Assembly (NCBI GenBank): GCA_015039365.1
Contig: WION01000041.1
Location: 62,001 to 126,000, forward strand
DNA from: Amanita rubescens
Taxonomy: Eukaryota; Basidiomycota; Agaricomycetes; Agaricales; Amanitaceae
DNA: 64,000 nt
Reading direction: 5' to 3'
Shown here: positions 1 to 9,886 of the stretch, piece after piece
Position numbering within the stretch: the stretch's first letter is position 1
Layout of the letters: each line of letters opens with the position of its first letter
The notes under the pieces: model-generated
Told to the model about the DNA's origin: nothing
Databases searched by the model: none
What the model saw: the letters and a program-made list of their open reading frames with translations, nothing else
Position numbers and translations under genes: made by a program

Positions 1-233
1 TCACGTCGGATGCGCACGTCAGGGCGATAGTACCCGTTCTTGTTCTCTCCAGGTAAGGACGTCTTCTGGCTAAACATTGTTTTTCGAAAGCTATTGTCTT
101 TCTAGTTCAGACGAGTTGGGCGAATTATAATGAACATGACAGAGCATGTGTCCGACGGTTTCAGGGACAATATTCCCCTTAATATTTCGATTAGGTAAAA
201 CTGTGTTCGAGGCCCATTACGTAATCTCACAGC

Positions 234-1661
234 ATGAACATCATCTTCGACCTGCCCACTGAGGTCCTAACCGAAATCGTATGCCAATGCGACAATCTGG
301 TCATTTCAGAAACTTGCAAAACATTTGCTGCAGTCACGCAGTCTATCTCATCGCTTTGGACAACTGTGATTCTCTGTCCTCGCCAATTTACCATTGACGG
401 ACCCTATTTCCTTCGAGCCCGGATCTTGCGTACCAAGGGCGCGATGCTTACTGTATACATAGAACTTACAGAACGCACGAAGGAAGTTTCAGCTCTGTGC
501 AAGCTGTTGGCAGAGTACAATGGCCAAATTCGCGAATTTGGCCTCAGCGCGCAGACAGCCTTCTTGGCGGGCGGTGTTGTCTATGATGTCTTTCCGAACG
601 TGGGGGCGTTCCAAGCACTCGAGGTGCTTTCTATCTTGTCAGAGAGCGAGTCGGATTACATGTTGAAACCTAAATGGCCACGACTGGATATGGTACTCGC
701 AGATGCCACTAACAAATTTCCCAATTTGCAAAAGCTACATATGAACAGCTTTTACGACTGCGTGCCGATATTACCCCTATCTGCGTCCTTTTCCAACCTG
801 AGTACGCTCGTCCTCGACGGATCACGAGAGGATGAAATTGCTTATCCTGCACTTATCGCGGCGCTTCTCAATTGTACGCCTCAGCTGGAATCGTTATGGA
901 TGAAGCACCACCTTTGGCAGACTCCGAACTTGTATGATGTGACACCACCTACGGCTTCGGGCGTGGTCAAGGGACGACCAGGATCGGAGATTTCGTTGGA
1001 TATTCGATTGCCAAGGCTGAAGCATCTGGCAGTATCGGTTCCTGGGACTGCGTGCGATTTGATTGGATGTATCACGGCGCCCATGGTCGAAGATTTGCAT
1101 TTAGATGGCTCGCGTGAGCCAGAATATGAAGAAGGCGAACGGATTGATTACGGATGGGAAAATGAGGATACAACAACGGTGTGCAAGGCATTGAGGCTTT
1201 TTGCATCTCGGTGTCGGAGCGTACGCCGATTTGCAGTCACGTCAGTGTATTTATCGCGAAATGTGTGGGATTGGATTATGTTTGGAGAGGATGAGAGGGG
1301 GCCGCCGTTTCCAATGCTGGAGTGCATCGCATTGCATGGAATAATTGATGCCGCGTGGAGTGGTTTCGATGACGAGTTACTGGAGAAGTTTGCGCGTGAA
1401 CCGATTCTGCCGCTCAAGAGGCTTGTTTTGTTGTACTGCGACTTTCCATTGCATGCGTCTACGGTGGTGGAGGCATTTCGAGCGAGCGGGGCAAATGAAT
1501 TGGAATGCGATGAATATGTTCCGGTGTGGGAGGCGGATGAGTGGGAGCAGCTGGAAGAACTTGGTGTGTCTTTGATATATTGGGAAGCGTCGGAAATGGT
1601 AGAGGACTTTTGGTGGACTTATGGACTCAGTATTGACGCGGCAGATAGCGAAGTATATTAG
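234..1661 (+). CDS. F-box/LRR-type protein
   Basis: A single uninterrupted 475-residue reading frame from an ATG to TAG. The first ~45 residues (FDLPTEVLTEIV..., then hydrophobic residues and a W near residue 42) look like the degenerate F-box that opens many basidiomycete proteins. The rest has irregular leucine-rich segments (for example LPRLKHLAVSV, FPMLECIALHG, LKRLVLLYCDF) spaced like LRR strands. Family knowledge: such proteins bind Skp1 through the F-box and substrates through the repeats in SCF ubiquitin ligases; the substrate here is unknown. The C-terminus is acidic and aromatic-rich (WEADEWEQLEEL, MVEDFWWTY). No intron or lesion is seen, so the gene looks intact. Alternative: a stand-alone LRR protein whose F-box has decayed. 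Confidence 0.75.
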   Translation: MNIIFDLPTEVLTEIVCQCDNLVISETCKTFAAVTQSISSLWTTVILCPRQFTIDGPYFLRARILRTKGAMLTVYIELTERTKEVSALCKLLAEYNGQIREFGLSAQTAFLAGGVVYDVFPNVGAFQALEVLSILSESESDYMLKPKWPRLDMVLADATNKFPNLQKLHMNSFYDCVPILPLSASFSNLSTLVLDGSREDEIAYPALIAALLNCTPQLESLWMKHHLWQTPNLYDVTPPTASGVVKGRPGSEISLDIRLPRLKHLAVSVPGTACDLIGCITAPMVEDLHLDGSREPEYEEGERIDYGWENEDTTTVCKALRLFASRCRSVRRFAVTSVYLSRNVWDWIMFGEDERGPPFPMLECIALHGIIDAAWSGFDDELLEKFAREPILPLKRLVLLYCDFPLHASTVVEAFRASGANELECDEYVPVWEADEWEQLEELGVSLIYWEASEMVEDFWWTYGLSIDAADSEVY

Positions 1662-2012
1662 AGATCTAAAACGCTGCCACTCGCTTCTCATGTAAGTTCT
1701 GAACCCTCTTATGTTGGTTCCCGTAGCCACAGATATGATCTAGGTTGGGTAATGTTACTTTGAGGTTTACTACACTTACGGAAAGTAACACAGGTCCGCA
1801 GTAACATCACTGTTCCTACTGTATAAAGACCATTCAGGATATATAGGTGTGAATATGAACAAAGCGATTCAACTTCAAGGTACAGTACATTGAGTGGAGG
1901 GCCTACGCCGGTCAACAAGCCTGCCTGCTTGCAGTAAGCAAAAGAAGCAACATCGTCCCTGAGCTTCCACGTATGACGTCATTCCGCGACCCGATCGGCC
2001 GCACAAATGTAA
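1662..2012. other. Intergenic stretch after the F-box gene
   Basis: No reading frame with coding character on either strand. It separates the F-box gene from the 5'-damaged nuclease-like gene, and no start codon for that gene could be found here. Confidence 0.5.
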
Positions 2013-3314
2013 ACAGGGACAAATATCGTAGGTGCGCGCATTGACAATGACAAGCGAAAACGCGAGGACAACCCAGAAGTAAATTCTCCCGACGGTCTCC
2101 GGAAACTACTATCCTCGGCTATCACGCGTCATACATCTGGCGAAGTTGCTCTCCTCCATATCATGAAGGAACCCTTAGAATACATCTTAGGCGTCGACTT
2201 TTCTAACGTACAATACGAGGACATGGCCCCTTTCGTTGGACTTGACCCTGATCAGATGAAGGACGATATCACCACATTTGACCTCTACCGCTCGCGCATT
2301 CCTACACCGCTTTTCAAGTCCATCGTGCAGGGATGAGCACGAAACGGAAGAGGCGACATCCCGGTTCTTTGCCCCGGTGGGAAAGATCCAGTTAACTCTC
2401 CTATTGCGAAGAAACTCAGACTGTTGTTCTCAGATCTTCAATCGCTTGGTTGATCAATTTGGTTTTGCATTTAGAAATGTGCCAGAACCTATCGAGGCTA
2501 TCCTTAATGATGGTCGTGTACTAACTCATACGAGAGGCAATATTGAATACTACTTCAAGGCGTTTGGTTCTATTGCAGCGCTTTTTATACAAGTCAAGCT
2601 CAAAATCGGTAGTAGAAAGGAGCGAATGGATGCGATTGCTCAAGTGATAGCGGAATGTGATGGTCAGGAAGTCCTTTCAATAATGATTGCACCGGTTTTG
2701 ACCATATATTCATGTCGTAGTCTGCTACTGGAACAACACACGAAAAGGGCTTCGCGTACCTGTATTTGGCATCCTTTGCGACGGGAACGTGTTCCAATTC
2801 TTCTTGTTTGATGGCAGCACCAAGCCTTCCTCATTCAGTCGCGGAACCCTCCCAGGAGATCCTCTCGCTCTTCGGTACGGTTTTAAACTGAATGACTTAA
2901 CGACGGAGGAAAGCTCTCGACCTTTTCTTCACTCCCTGCGCCAGATATCTGAAATCATATTTGACCTGCTGCTTCAAAGTTATATCTCGAGCTTGGATGC
3001 ATACCGAAACCGCTCCGTTGGCAAGGGTAAGGAGGAAGGGAAGACTACGCATGAATGGGAAGAGGCTCTCTGTTTTGCTGGCGATGCATTGAAAAAGTTT
3101 CGAGCTGCGGAAACCATGCACCAGGACAATCTCCCCAATGAAGCAAACACGACTGCGCAAGACGCAATGGATCTTCTCAAATGCAGGTAAGACGTTAATC
3201 CACATTGCATCTAACTGGCTTATAATCCAATCTAGCATAGATAAGGTTCCGATCATTAGAAAAACAAGGCTCATCATGAGCAACTGGGATGATGGGGAGG
3301 TTGCAACAATATAA
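2013..3314 (+). pseudogene. Agaricomycete hypothetical protein, PD-(D/E)XK nuclease-like; start lost and frameshifted
   Basis: Coding sequence can be followed through about 390 residues: a basic start (DNDKRKRED), a conserved-looking block ending IVQG, a nuclease-like core, and a C-terminal exon ending MSNWDDGEVATI. I read the core (IEYYFKAFGS..., then FIQVKLKIG, then AIAQVIAECD) as a restriction-endonuclease-like fold with Q-x-K in motif III. This is inference from pattern. Two introns fit: 2662-2720 (phase 1) and 3187-3236. Damage: no in-frame ATG upstream (a stop precedes codon 2013), and one base appears missing near 2333, where IVQG runs into a stop while DEHETEE continues in another frame. 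Related full-length proteins of about 400 residues are common in mushrooms. Function is unknown. Confidence 0.6.
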
Positions 3315-4025
3315 GTATCAGTCTGAGTTGTTTTTGTTGGCTTCCGCAACTTTTTACTTTAATGGTGTAATAGAAGTCACTAAGGAATTGTGTAATTGAA
3401 AGTGAAGTACATCCTCAGCGTGGGGTGGAGGTCCATGGGACGTGGAGACAAGGATGGAAATAGTAAAGCGACACTGGATGAGCTCAGCGATGTATTGAAA
3501 CTTGGGAGATGTCAAAAGAGCTCGAGGGTGGCAAAGCGACGCCGAACGAGCTTAGCACGATCAAAGCGAACATGAGAGTGAGAAAGCGGCGCGGTCAGAA
3601 ATCAGATACCTTCAGCTTTGTAAGCGCGTGATACTAGGTGTGAAGTGAGGCCAATCCGGTTGGAAAGCGAGCAGCTGGAGACTCGGAGGTATACATTTAC
3701 AAGCAAGTTGAACGGCATGCATGACCAAGTGGAGCTAGTTGAGGGTGCGAGTAGCTGCTTCTTGGTCAAAGTTTTGGCTCATACCTCCATGCGCATACAT
3801 TAGCAGTGTGAGAGGCGAAAGCAGACGTCTGCTTTCACGCGAGGCGAATCAGCAGTGGTGACTCCCAGTGAGAATTGCCCCGAGGGTGTCGTCCGAGCGT
3901 CTGCTCTCCTCCGCTTTCCTCTGCTCTCCTCCGTAAATAATTGCACGCATGTAATCCATACAACTTTGCATCCGAATTTACTCAAGTACATTGCACGATC
4001 CACTGATATCCACCCCGTAACGCAT
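3315..4025. other. Intergenic stretch with weak internal repeats
   Basis: No gene seen. Around 3460-3600 a motif of the form AAAGCGAC...GAGCT(C/T)AGC recurs with roughly 60-nt spacing, which suggests a short, decayed tandem duplication. Confidence 0.4.
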
Positions 4026-4504
4026 ATGGAACGCCCTCCCAGAAAACCAGAGCGACCGAAGGTTTGCAACTGTCAGAAATGCGTTCGAAGCTCAAATGAT
4101 GGCAAGGGAAAGATGCTCCCCCCAAGAACATATAGGAATCATGCAAAGAACCGCCAGGCGGAGGAGCAAGCGCGTCGCGACGCGTTTTTCGAGAGATTTG
4201 GACCACCAAGCGCGCCTTGCGCAAATGTGGCTCATAGGATAAGCCGACCGAGAAAGGTATGTTCTATATTCAACGTATTACTTTTGTCAATTTACAAAAC
4301 TGATAGAATAACAATTCTACTACAAACGAGCGTACAACAGACTCGGAGAATGGTCTACAGCGCTCTCCTAGTCCCCTAGACTATCCTATATCTTTCCAAG
4401 ACCCCCCCAGTCCTCTCGATGACCTACGACACTCTCCTAGTAGTGCCCCGGACTCGGTGACTTGTAATGTGGGACGACGGGTGGATCACGAAAATGCATT
4501 ATAG
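4026..4504 (+). CDS. Short protein with Cys-rich zinc-knuckle N-terminus, possible transposase-associated fragment
   Basis: The ATG at 4026 opens a frame with a CNCQKC motif followed by PPRTYRNHAKNRQAEE, then a 50-nt GT-AG intron (4257-4306) and a Ser/Pro-rich tail ending at 4504, about 142 residues in all. C-x-C-x2-C followed by a spaced T-Y-x-x-H resembles the zinc-binding start of basidiomycete CACTA/Tnp2-type transposase proteins, which run to about 1,000 residues. Nothing of the transposase core follows, because a P450 fragment begins 65 bp later. Read as a truncated mobile-element remnant or a domesticated N-terminal piece. The assignment is inference. Confidence 0.4.
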
Positions 4505-4568
4505 TTGTAAAATTAGTCATTCAGGAATGCAGAAAACTCCATATATGCGTTCGCGTTGCGTCTAAGAC

Positions 4569-5258
4569 TTGGCGCGTATTGTGAGCCATTTCACTATCTA
4601 TCACATTGCCAGCAATCCCCGCGTTCAGGAGAAGCTCCAGAAGGAATTGGATGACCACCTTGAAGCGGAAGACGATGTTGTCGCACCCGCTGATCAGGTC
4701 AAGCTCCTTCCTTATCTCGACGCTTGCGTCAACGAAGCTCTCCGGGTCCACACCACTTCCGGTATTGGCCTTCCCCGCGTTGCTCCAAAAGGCGGCTTGA
4801 CAGTGTCGGGTCAACACTTTGTCGAAGGTACCATTCTTAGCGTGCCCAGCTACACCATCCATCGCGACGTCAATGTCTGGGGCGAAGATGTGGAAGTTTT
4901 CCGACCCGAACGGTGGTTCGAGCGTGACCAGAGTACTATGCAGAAGACGCTCAACACGTTTTCTGTCGGTCCAAGGTGAGCAGAATCTTGTGCGCTAAGA
5001 TGCGTCCGTTTTCTGACGGTTGGGATGTAGGGCTTGTGTGGGTCGTAATCTCAGATCTGGCCATGATGGAGATGCGTATTGTTGCTGCTTCGCTTTTCCG
5101 CCGGTATAGCTTTGTTCTTGAGCGACCTGATGAAAAGGTTAGTGTCTCCCCGGGAACCAAGGAGTTTGTGCCTAACCTGTCACGCTTAGGTCGAGATATG
5201 GGAGGGATTTTTAAGGAAGCTGGTCGCTTGCAGACTTGGCATTAAGCGACATGATTGA
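4569..5258 (+). pseudogene. Cytochrome P450, 3'-terminal fragment
   Basis: Only the last third of a P450 monooxygenase remains. Visible parts: the J/K-helix region (VQEKLQKELDDHLEAE), the K-helix ExxR motif (ACVNEALRVH), the PERF-like region (EVFRPERWFER) and the haem loop FSVGPR followed after a 53-nt intron (4976-5028) by ACVGRNL, giving F-x-x-G-x-R-x-C-x-G with the haem cysteine. Immediately after GRNL the frame slips (equivalent to 2 lost or 1 gained base near 5048), then LAMMEMRIVAASLFRRYSF continues. A second intron (5135-5190) precedes the C-terminal exon ending at TGA 5258. The oxygen-binding I-helix and everything upstream are absent. A 5'-truncated, frameshifted, non-functional relic. 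Confidence 0.85.
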
Positions 5259-6319
5259 CTTTGAATCTCGCATTTTGATCATACCTATTTATATTGTTTT
5301 GATGGTGGTGGAAATGGGTGTTATGGCTCGACGACCAATGTTTATTAGAATTAGATGTTACATATAATGACAACTGTTTTTTTATCGCCATGAATTATGA
5401 ATACGAATGGATTCAGGCGTAAGGCCCTGCAGCCTAGTTGGACACATGTTACTCAGAGTGTTGGAAAGCTTGACAGTTTGTTCAATGTTTCGTTTTTGTG
5501 TTTATTCCATCACTCAGCCACTGGGTCGTCCGTCACGTCCCCTTTTGTGGCCCGGCTTGGCTTTTTCTTGTTCCTGGGTCGACTCCTGTCCGGTTGACAA
5601 GATATTGTCCTTCCCTCTCTCATATCGATGGCATCCCATAAAACTTCATCGTCGTCTTTCGTTGATGTTTCCGAGGACGAGACTCATAACAGCTATATTC
5701 GTTAAAATAAGATATTGGTGAGTGTTTCGCTGGGGAACGTCACTCACTAAACTAAATCCGGATGCACACGAGGTGAACACTTGAACAACCTCCGAATCGA
5801 ACATGTTGGGTTGTGTAGTTTGAACTTTGAAGCGTTCAAAGGAAAGGGAGATGCTGTGACTAGCGACAAGACTTACCTAATTCCGCTACCGCCCTCACGC
5901 GGTTTTTTCCTCTTCCCTTTCTCCCGTTCTTTAGGCTGGTAAGTTAAAGGTGTGAAGACGGCGCAGATTAGGGAGTAAAAAAGCCTCGGGTGTGTAGCAG
6001 ACGGGAGAAGTCGTGGTTGAGGCTTTGTTTGGCGGCGATGTCATTCTCGATTACCGAGCCTCAGCCGTTGGCAGTAGAGCCAAATTTCAAACTCAGTCCC
6101 GTTGCGTCTCGTCTCCTCAGTTGTGTCCTTCATGCTATATACCGCACGGTCGGCGTCAGCCATAGCAGCTGTGCGTTATCTTAAGAAACGTAAGAAACGA
6201 AAACATAAAAACAGGTGATACACAGCGCTGAATCACAGGAAACATCATGAGAACAACTACTGACTGGAATGTAGGCAAAGAATTTTGGGTACTCGGCAGC
6301 TGTATACGTCGTACATGGT
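5259..6319. other. Intergenic stretch between P450 relic and lectin-like gene
   Basis: No supported gene. A 25-codon ATG frame at 5628 (MASHKTSSSSFVDVSEDE...) has acidic/Ser composition but ends quickly and no continuation exon was found. Confidence 0.4.
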
Positions 6320-7167
6320 TCAAACGGGAGCCTTTCGACTGGATTTTGCGGATACTCTCCGGGCGCGCCGACGGACTTTGAGCTTGGCCGCTTTGCGTTT
6401 AATGGATGGCTCTGCGGCCTCGTCGTCATTGTCCTCTGAAGACGATGATGAATCATCAACCAGCTGCAGTGACCACTGCTGCTTATCATCATTGTCGTCT
6501 TTGGTGGCGAGTATAACCTACATCTACAGTTCAGCATGCTGAGAAGGTTCATCAAGTACAAAATTGGCTTTCCTTGGGCGAAATTACATTATCCGATTCA
6601 ATGGACAAGCAGTACGTCGGGTCAGATCCTACGTCGTCGAACATCCAGATCCTGCATACCATGGATTACTGTGCATCCGAGAATACCCGGGATTCACATA
6701 GTGATCTCATACCTCACTGCGTCATCCGGCCAAGACGATGGCCCGCTTTCAATCTTGAACACCCAAGCTTCAATGTCCCAAAAGATCGATAAACCCGCTT
6801 TCTACGGCGGATGCCAAGCGTCGTCGTTAGGGAACAGCAGGAAAATGGATGACTCGTAGCCAAACTTGAGCTTACCCATTCCGACGGATCCACAAGGGGG
6901 GAAGGGAATCCAAATGCATATTCGTCCGTACCAGCATATGATTGAATAGTGTACAAGTTGGTTCCAGGCTGAGGCTTGACATACCACTTTCAGATAACAT
7001 TAGACAGAAGGAAAAAATGTAATCGGATATCATACCAGCATTTCATCATCGTTGTCTGTATCATACACTATGATATCGCCAGTGTCAACATTGTTGTCCG
7101 CAACAACCATTGGTGTCGAGAAGTGGTTGTTGATAATATTATAGTCACCCCAGTAAACAGTTGTCAT
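6320..7167 (-). CDS. Ricin-B-like beta-trefoil lectin-domain protein with basic tail
   Basis: Exon 1 starts at ATG 7167 (MTTVYWGDYNIINNHFS) and runs to DNDDEML. A 49-50-nt intron then joins it to WYVKPQPGTNLYTIQSYAG, which gives the W and I-x-S pattern of a beta-trefoil repeat. The last exon, after an acceptor ending CTGTAG, begins VILATKDDNDDKQQWSLQLV, matching the closing Q-x-W repeat of ricin-B-type lectins. It is followed by an acidic/Ser run and a Lys/Arg-rich tail (KRKAAKLKVRRRARR) to TGA at 6320. Lectins of this fold bind sugars; the ligand here is unknown. The tail resembles a nuclear-localisation or nucleic-acid-binding extension and is unusual for the fold. No signal peptide is seen. 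The middle exons (about 6560-6900) could not be joined in one frame, so the gene may be partly decayed. Confidence 0.55.
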
Positions 7168-7659
7168 GTTGCGACTTTGGATTTGTGGAGCGGGAACGAG
7201 TGGTGTTTTTGGTAAAAAGTCGCAGGACTTTTTATATAGGGAGTGCCATCGATGCCATACCAATGGGAAATACCTGACTGGTGGAGTTACGGCGGAATTG
7301 ATTTCAACAAAGTTAGCCTGACGTTTGACGTTGACTCAATGAGGCTCGGTGTTGACTTGACAAAACTAAGTATAGGTAGGCAGTGATACTCACTTCCTCC
7401 AATCGAATGACAGCCGTGATGGAGAAAATGACACGTGTTTGGACTATCGTCAAAGTTGGTATACAAGTCAATCAATTTTGATCTAATTATGACACAAATT
7501 GTTGCAATCTCGGGTTGAAACAATTTCCATTGAATGGGTAAGTGAGCGTCGATATTGTGACTCAACGAGGGCTGGCGGTGAAAGAGGGAGATGTATGAGT
7601 GTCCATATCGGACAAAATTCAGTTGTATGTTGACAATAGATAGTGATCACGACTGTTCA
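7168..7659. other. Upstream region of the lectin-like gene
   Basis: No coding frame supported on either strand. The TATA-like and poly-T tracts here are not distinctive. Confidence 0.35.
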
Positions 7660-8345
7660 TCGACGTTCATCGTGAACCGCCGTGTACCGGTGTGAATTGC
7701 AGTGTATGCCAAACGTGAACGTGAACCATCGTGATCACGATCAGCTGACATAATATTCCCACAATTCGCCAATTCAAACTTTCTATCATGTAGGGCACAA
7801 AAATAGATTAGTTGAATCCGTGTAGGCAGGGCTGGTCGCGTACTAGAGTGATGCGACGTGAAACAAGAAAGAAAGTGAGGCTTTGCAGGTTTTGGTGCGG
7901 TTTTTTCGAGTGCGGCTAGGGACGCGATGAGCTCAGCGTTCCGAGTCTCCATGGTCAACCGAGACAACATCGACTATGACACATCTAAATCATCCCATCC
8001 CCACTCAACCTCGCAATCTCCGAAATCAATCTCCACAAATACACACGGTCGTATCTTCCTTTCTCCAAAACCTCTTACTCCATTCCCGTCCGGCCCTACC
8101 AATTTCCCTCACCAGCTCATCTTCACCATCTCGTCCGGAGATAGCCTTCGCTCTCTGCTTGGGTACCTGGTCATCAACGGGTTCTAGCAAGGCGAGAGTT
8201 TCATCCAAGGCATGCAGGACTTTCGTTTGAGCTGAATCGTGGGAATCTTATGTCAGCTGATCGTGATCACGATGGTTCACAGCAATTCACGCTGGTACAC
8301 TGCGATTCACGCTGATTCACGCCGGTACACGCCGGTTCATAATAA
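7660..8345. repeat. Inverted-repeat element with 10-bp periodic arms
   Basis: Two inverted arms flank about 440 bp. The inner parts of the arms are identical over 33 bp: 7721-7753 is the exact reverse complement of 8248-8280, and both contain the palindrome CGTGATCACG. The outer parts (about 7660-7720 and 8281-8345) diverge but share a phrase repeated every 10 nt. At 8271-8350 successive decamers read as variants of RTTCACGCYG (GTTCACAGCA, ATTCACGCTG, GTACACTGCG and so on). Arrays of short motifs in opposite orientation at both ends of an element resemble transposase-binding subterminal repeats of DNA transposons. No terminal inverted repeat with a target duplication was identified outside the arms. 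Confidence 0.6.
7850..8230 (-). other. Coding-like fragment inside the inverted-repeat element
   Basis: On the minus strand a stretch with strong coding character (DETLALLEPVDDQVPKQR, DGEDELVREIGRAGREWSKR) reaches a plausible donor. A roughly 75-nt GT-AG intron ending CATAG (about 7950-8025) then joins it to SMLSRLTMETRNAELIAS and further residues towards the left arm. Neither a start nor a natural stop was found inside the arms. It may be a captured piece of a host gene or the element's own remnant. The family is not recognised. Confidence 0.3.
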
Positions 8346-8476
8346 TTCATATGAGTAGGTCCATCTTCGCGGAGCAAAGCGAGTGATTGGTTTTTATATT
8401 TTTCGTGGTCATGATCATGCGTGGACAACGCGTTGGAGAAAAAAGTGATTCACGCACACGGACGATGCATCATTGC

Positions 8477-8494
8477 ATGATCACGCGTGATCAT
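8477..8494. repeat. 18-bp perfect palindrome
   Basis: ATGATCACGCGTGATCAT is identical on both strands. Related imperfect palindromes (GGTCATGATCATGCG at about 8408, GATGCATCATTGCATGATC at about 8463) lie within 80 bp, and GTGATCACG cores also occur in the inverted-repeat arms to the left. The cluster could be a protein-binding site or the outer end of the same element. Confidence 0.5.
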
Positions 8495-8634
8495 TCATGT
8501 TTTTTTACATCAGGTCCAATTTGGACAAACATATCATAAACATATCTTCATAACTCTCACAACAAATCAAATCCTTGTATACGGTACTACCTGGTACTAC
8601 TAAAATGATTATAGTAACAGTCGGCAACCAATGC

Positions 8635-9886
8635 TTAGGTTCCCGAACCATGTCCGGTTTTCCGCTGGTGGCCCGCGAGGTCGTGGCGTCTCTTATAACT
8701 TTTATCACAATCCGGGCAGGCAAAGGGTCTATCCCTGTTATGCGCCCCTTGATGGCGCTGGAGGTCCTGTGACCTGCTAAATGTTTTGTCGCACATCTCG
8801 CATTCATGTTTTCTCGGTTGCTGAGGCTGCTGAGGGGAGGGCGGCGCGTGAGGGACACCAGGTGTATGCTGGCTCTGATGTCGCTGGAGATAGTCATTTC
8901 TTGGAAACGTTGCACCGCAATCCGGGCAGGAAACCGAGTATCCCCCTATCCCATGTACGGTTCCAGAATGGCGGCTGAGGTCCTGTTTCCTGCTAAATGA
9001 TTTTCCGCACCCGGGGAGCTCGCAATCAAATTTGCCCTGAGCATTTGGCTGTATCTGAAGGGTTTGTGGGGGACGCCGATGACTCCGAGGAGCTGCCAAG
9101 GTTGGTTGATGCTGAACAAACGAATCCGGATTCGGATTCGGATTCGGATTCGGATTCGGATTGTAATGAGTTGGGCCAGAGGCGGACAAAGGTGGCAACT
9201 GGTATGGATCGTTCACGTGGAATCGTCCGAAATGGGGAGGAGGCGGGCCTGCTGCGGGGGGGTGACCAGGCAAAGGACCTGCGCCGTGTGGGTGGTTATA
9301 CAGGTTCGTGGGGGGTTGCGGATTAAGGCGCGAACTACTAGCTCCATGGCCCTGCGGCGGGCCGCCAAATTGATGGTGAAGCGGGCCGGCAGGTGGAGGC
9401 AGGTGGGGATTCTGGTACCCCGCGTCTGCTGGATGTTGCCCGGGAAGGTAATGAGGCTCACCTCCGCTGTGTGAGGGGCTGTTGCCAAAATTGTCGTGGG
9501 GGCTAGAGTGAGCAAGCGGGAGGGAAGGTGCCATGGAAGGTGCCCTGCTCGGCCTCTGGGATGCAAATCCGGGAGGGGGGTAAGGTGATGTGCCACCAAA
9601 GAGGGAGGAGGGGGTGGAAGGTGTCCTGTGCCCACTATTGCTAAAGTCGGGGCCGCCACCGGCAAATACGGGAGGGGGGGGGGAGAGGTGACATGCCGCC
9701 AAAGAGGGAGGAGGGGGTGGAAGGTGTCCCCTGCCCGCCAGTGCCAAATATGTCGGGGCCGCTAGGGTTGGCATATACGGGAGGGGGGGCGGAAGGTGCC
9801 CTACTGCTCCGTCCTCCACGTGTGGGCATGGCAGCGACATAAGAGCCAAAGAGAAGAGCGGAGGCAATAGCAAGTGAGAGATGCAT
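8635..9886 (-). CDS. C2H2 zinc-finger protein with N-terminal signal-peptide-like leader; one homopolymer frameshift
   Basis: ATG at 9886 opens MHLSLAIASALLFGSYVAA, a classical hydrophobic leader with an A-x-A-like cleavage site, followed by low-complexity Pro/Gly/Ser sequence with a roughly 32-residue repeat (PPPVYANPSGPDIFGTG, then PPPVFAGGGPDFSNSG). The frame slips by one base in a run of ten C residues on the coding strand (9674-9683). Beyond it the frame is open to TAA at 8635. The C-terminal 160 residues carry four C2H2 fingers (C-x4-C...H-x4-H in CELPGCGKSF...; then CPDCGATF, CEMCDKTF, CPDCDKSY). A hexanucleotide run (about 9122-9164) encodes alternating Pro-Asn. C2H2 fingers normally act in the nucleus, so a secretory leader is odd. 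The slip may be an assembly or sequencing error or a real lesion. Total about 416 residues if rejoined. Confidence 0.75.
9121..9165. repeat. Hexanucleotide microsatellite inside the zinc-finger gene
   Basis: About six tandem copies of GGATTC. Because the unit is two codons long, length changes keep frame and lengthen or shorten a Pro-Asn tract between the proline-rich region and the zinc fingers. Confidence 0.85.
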
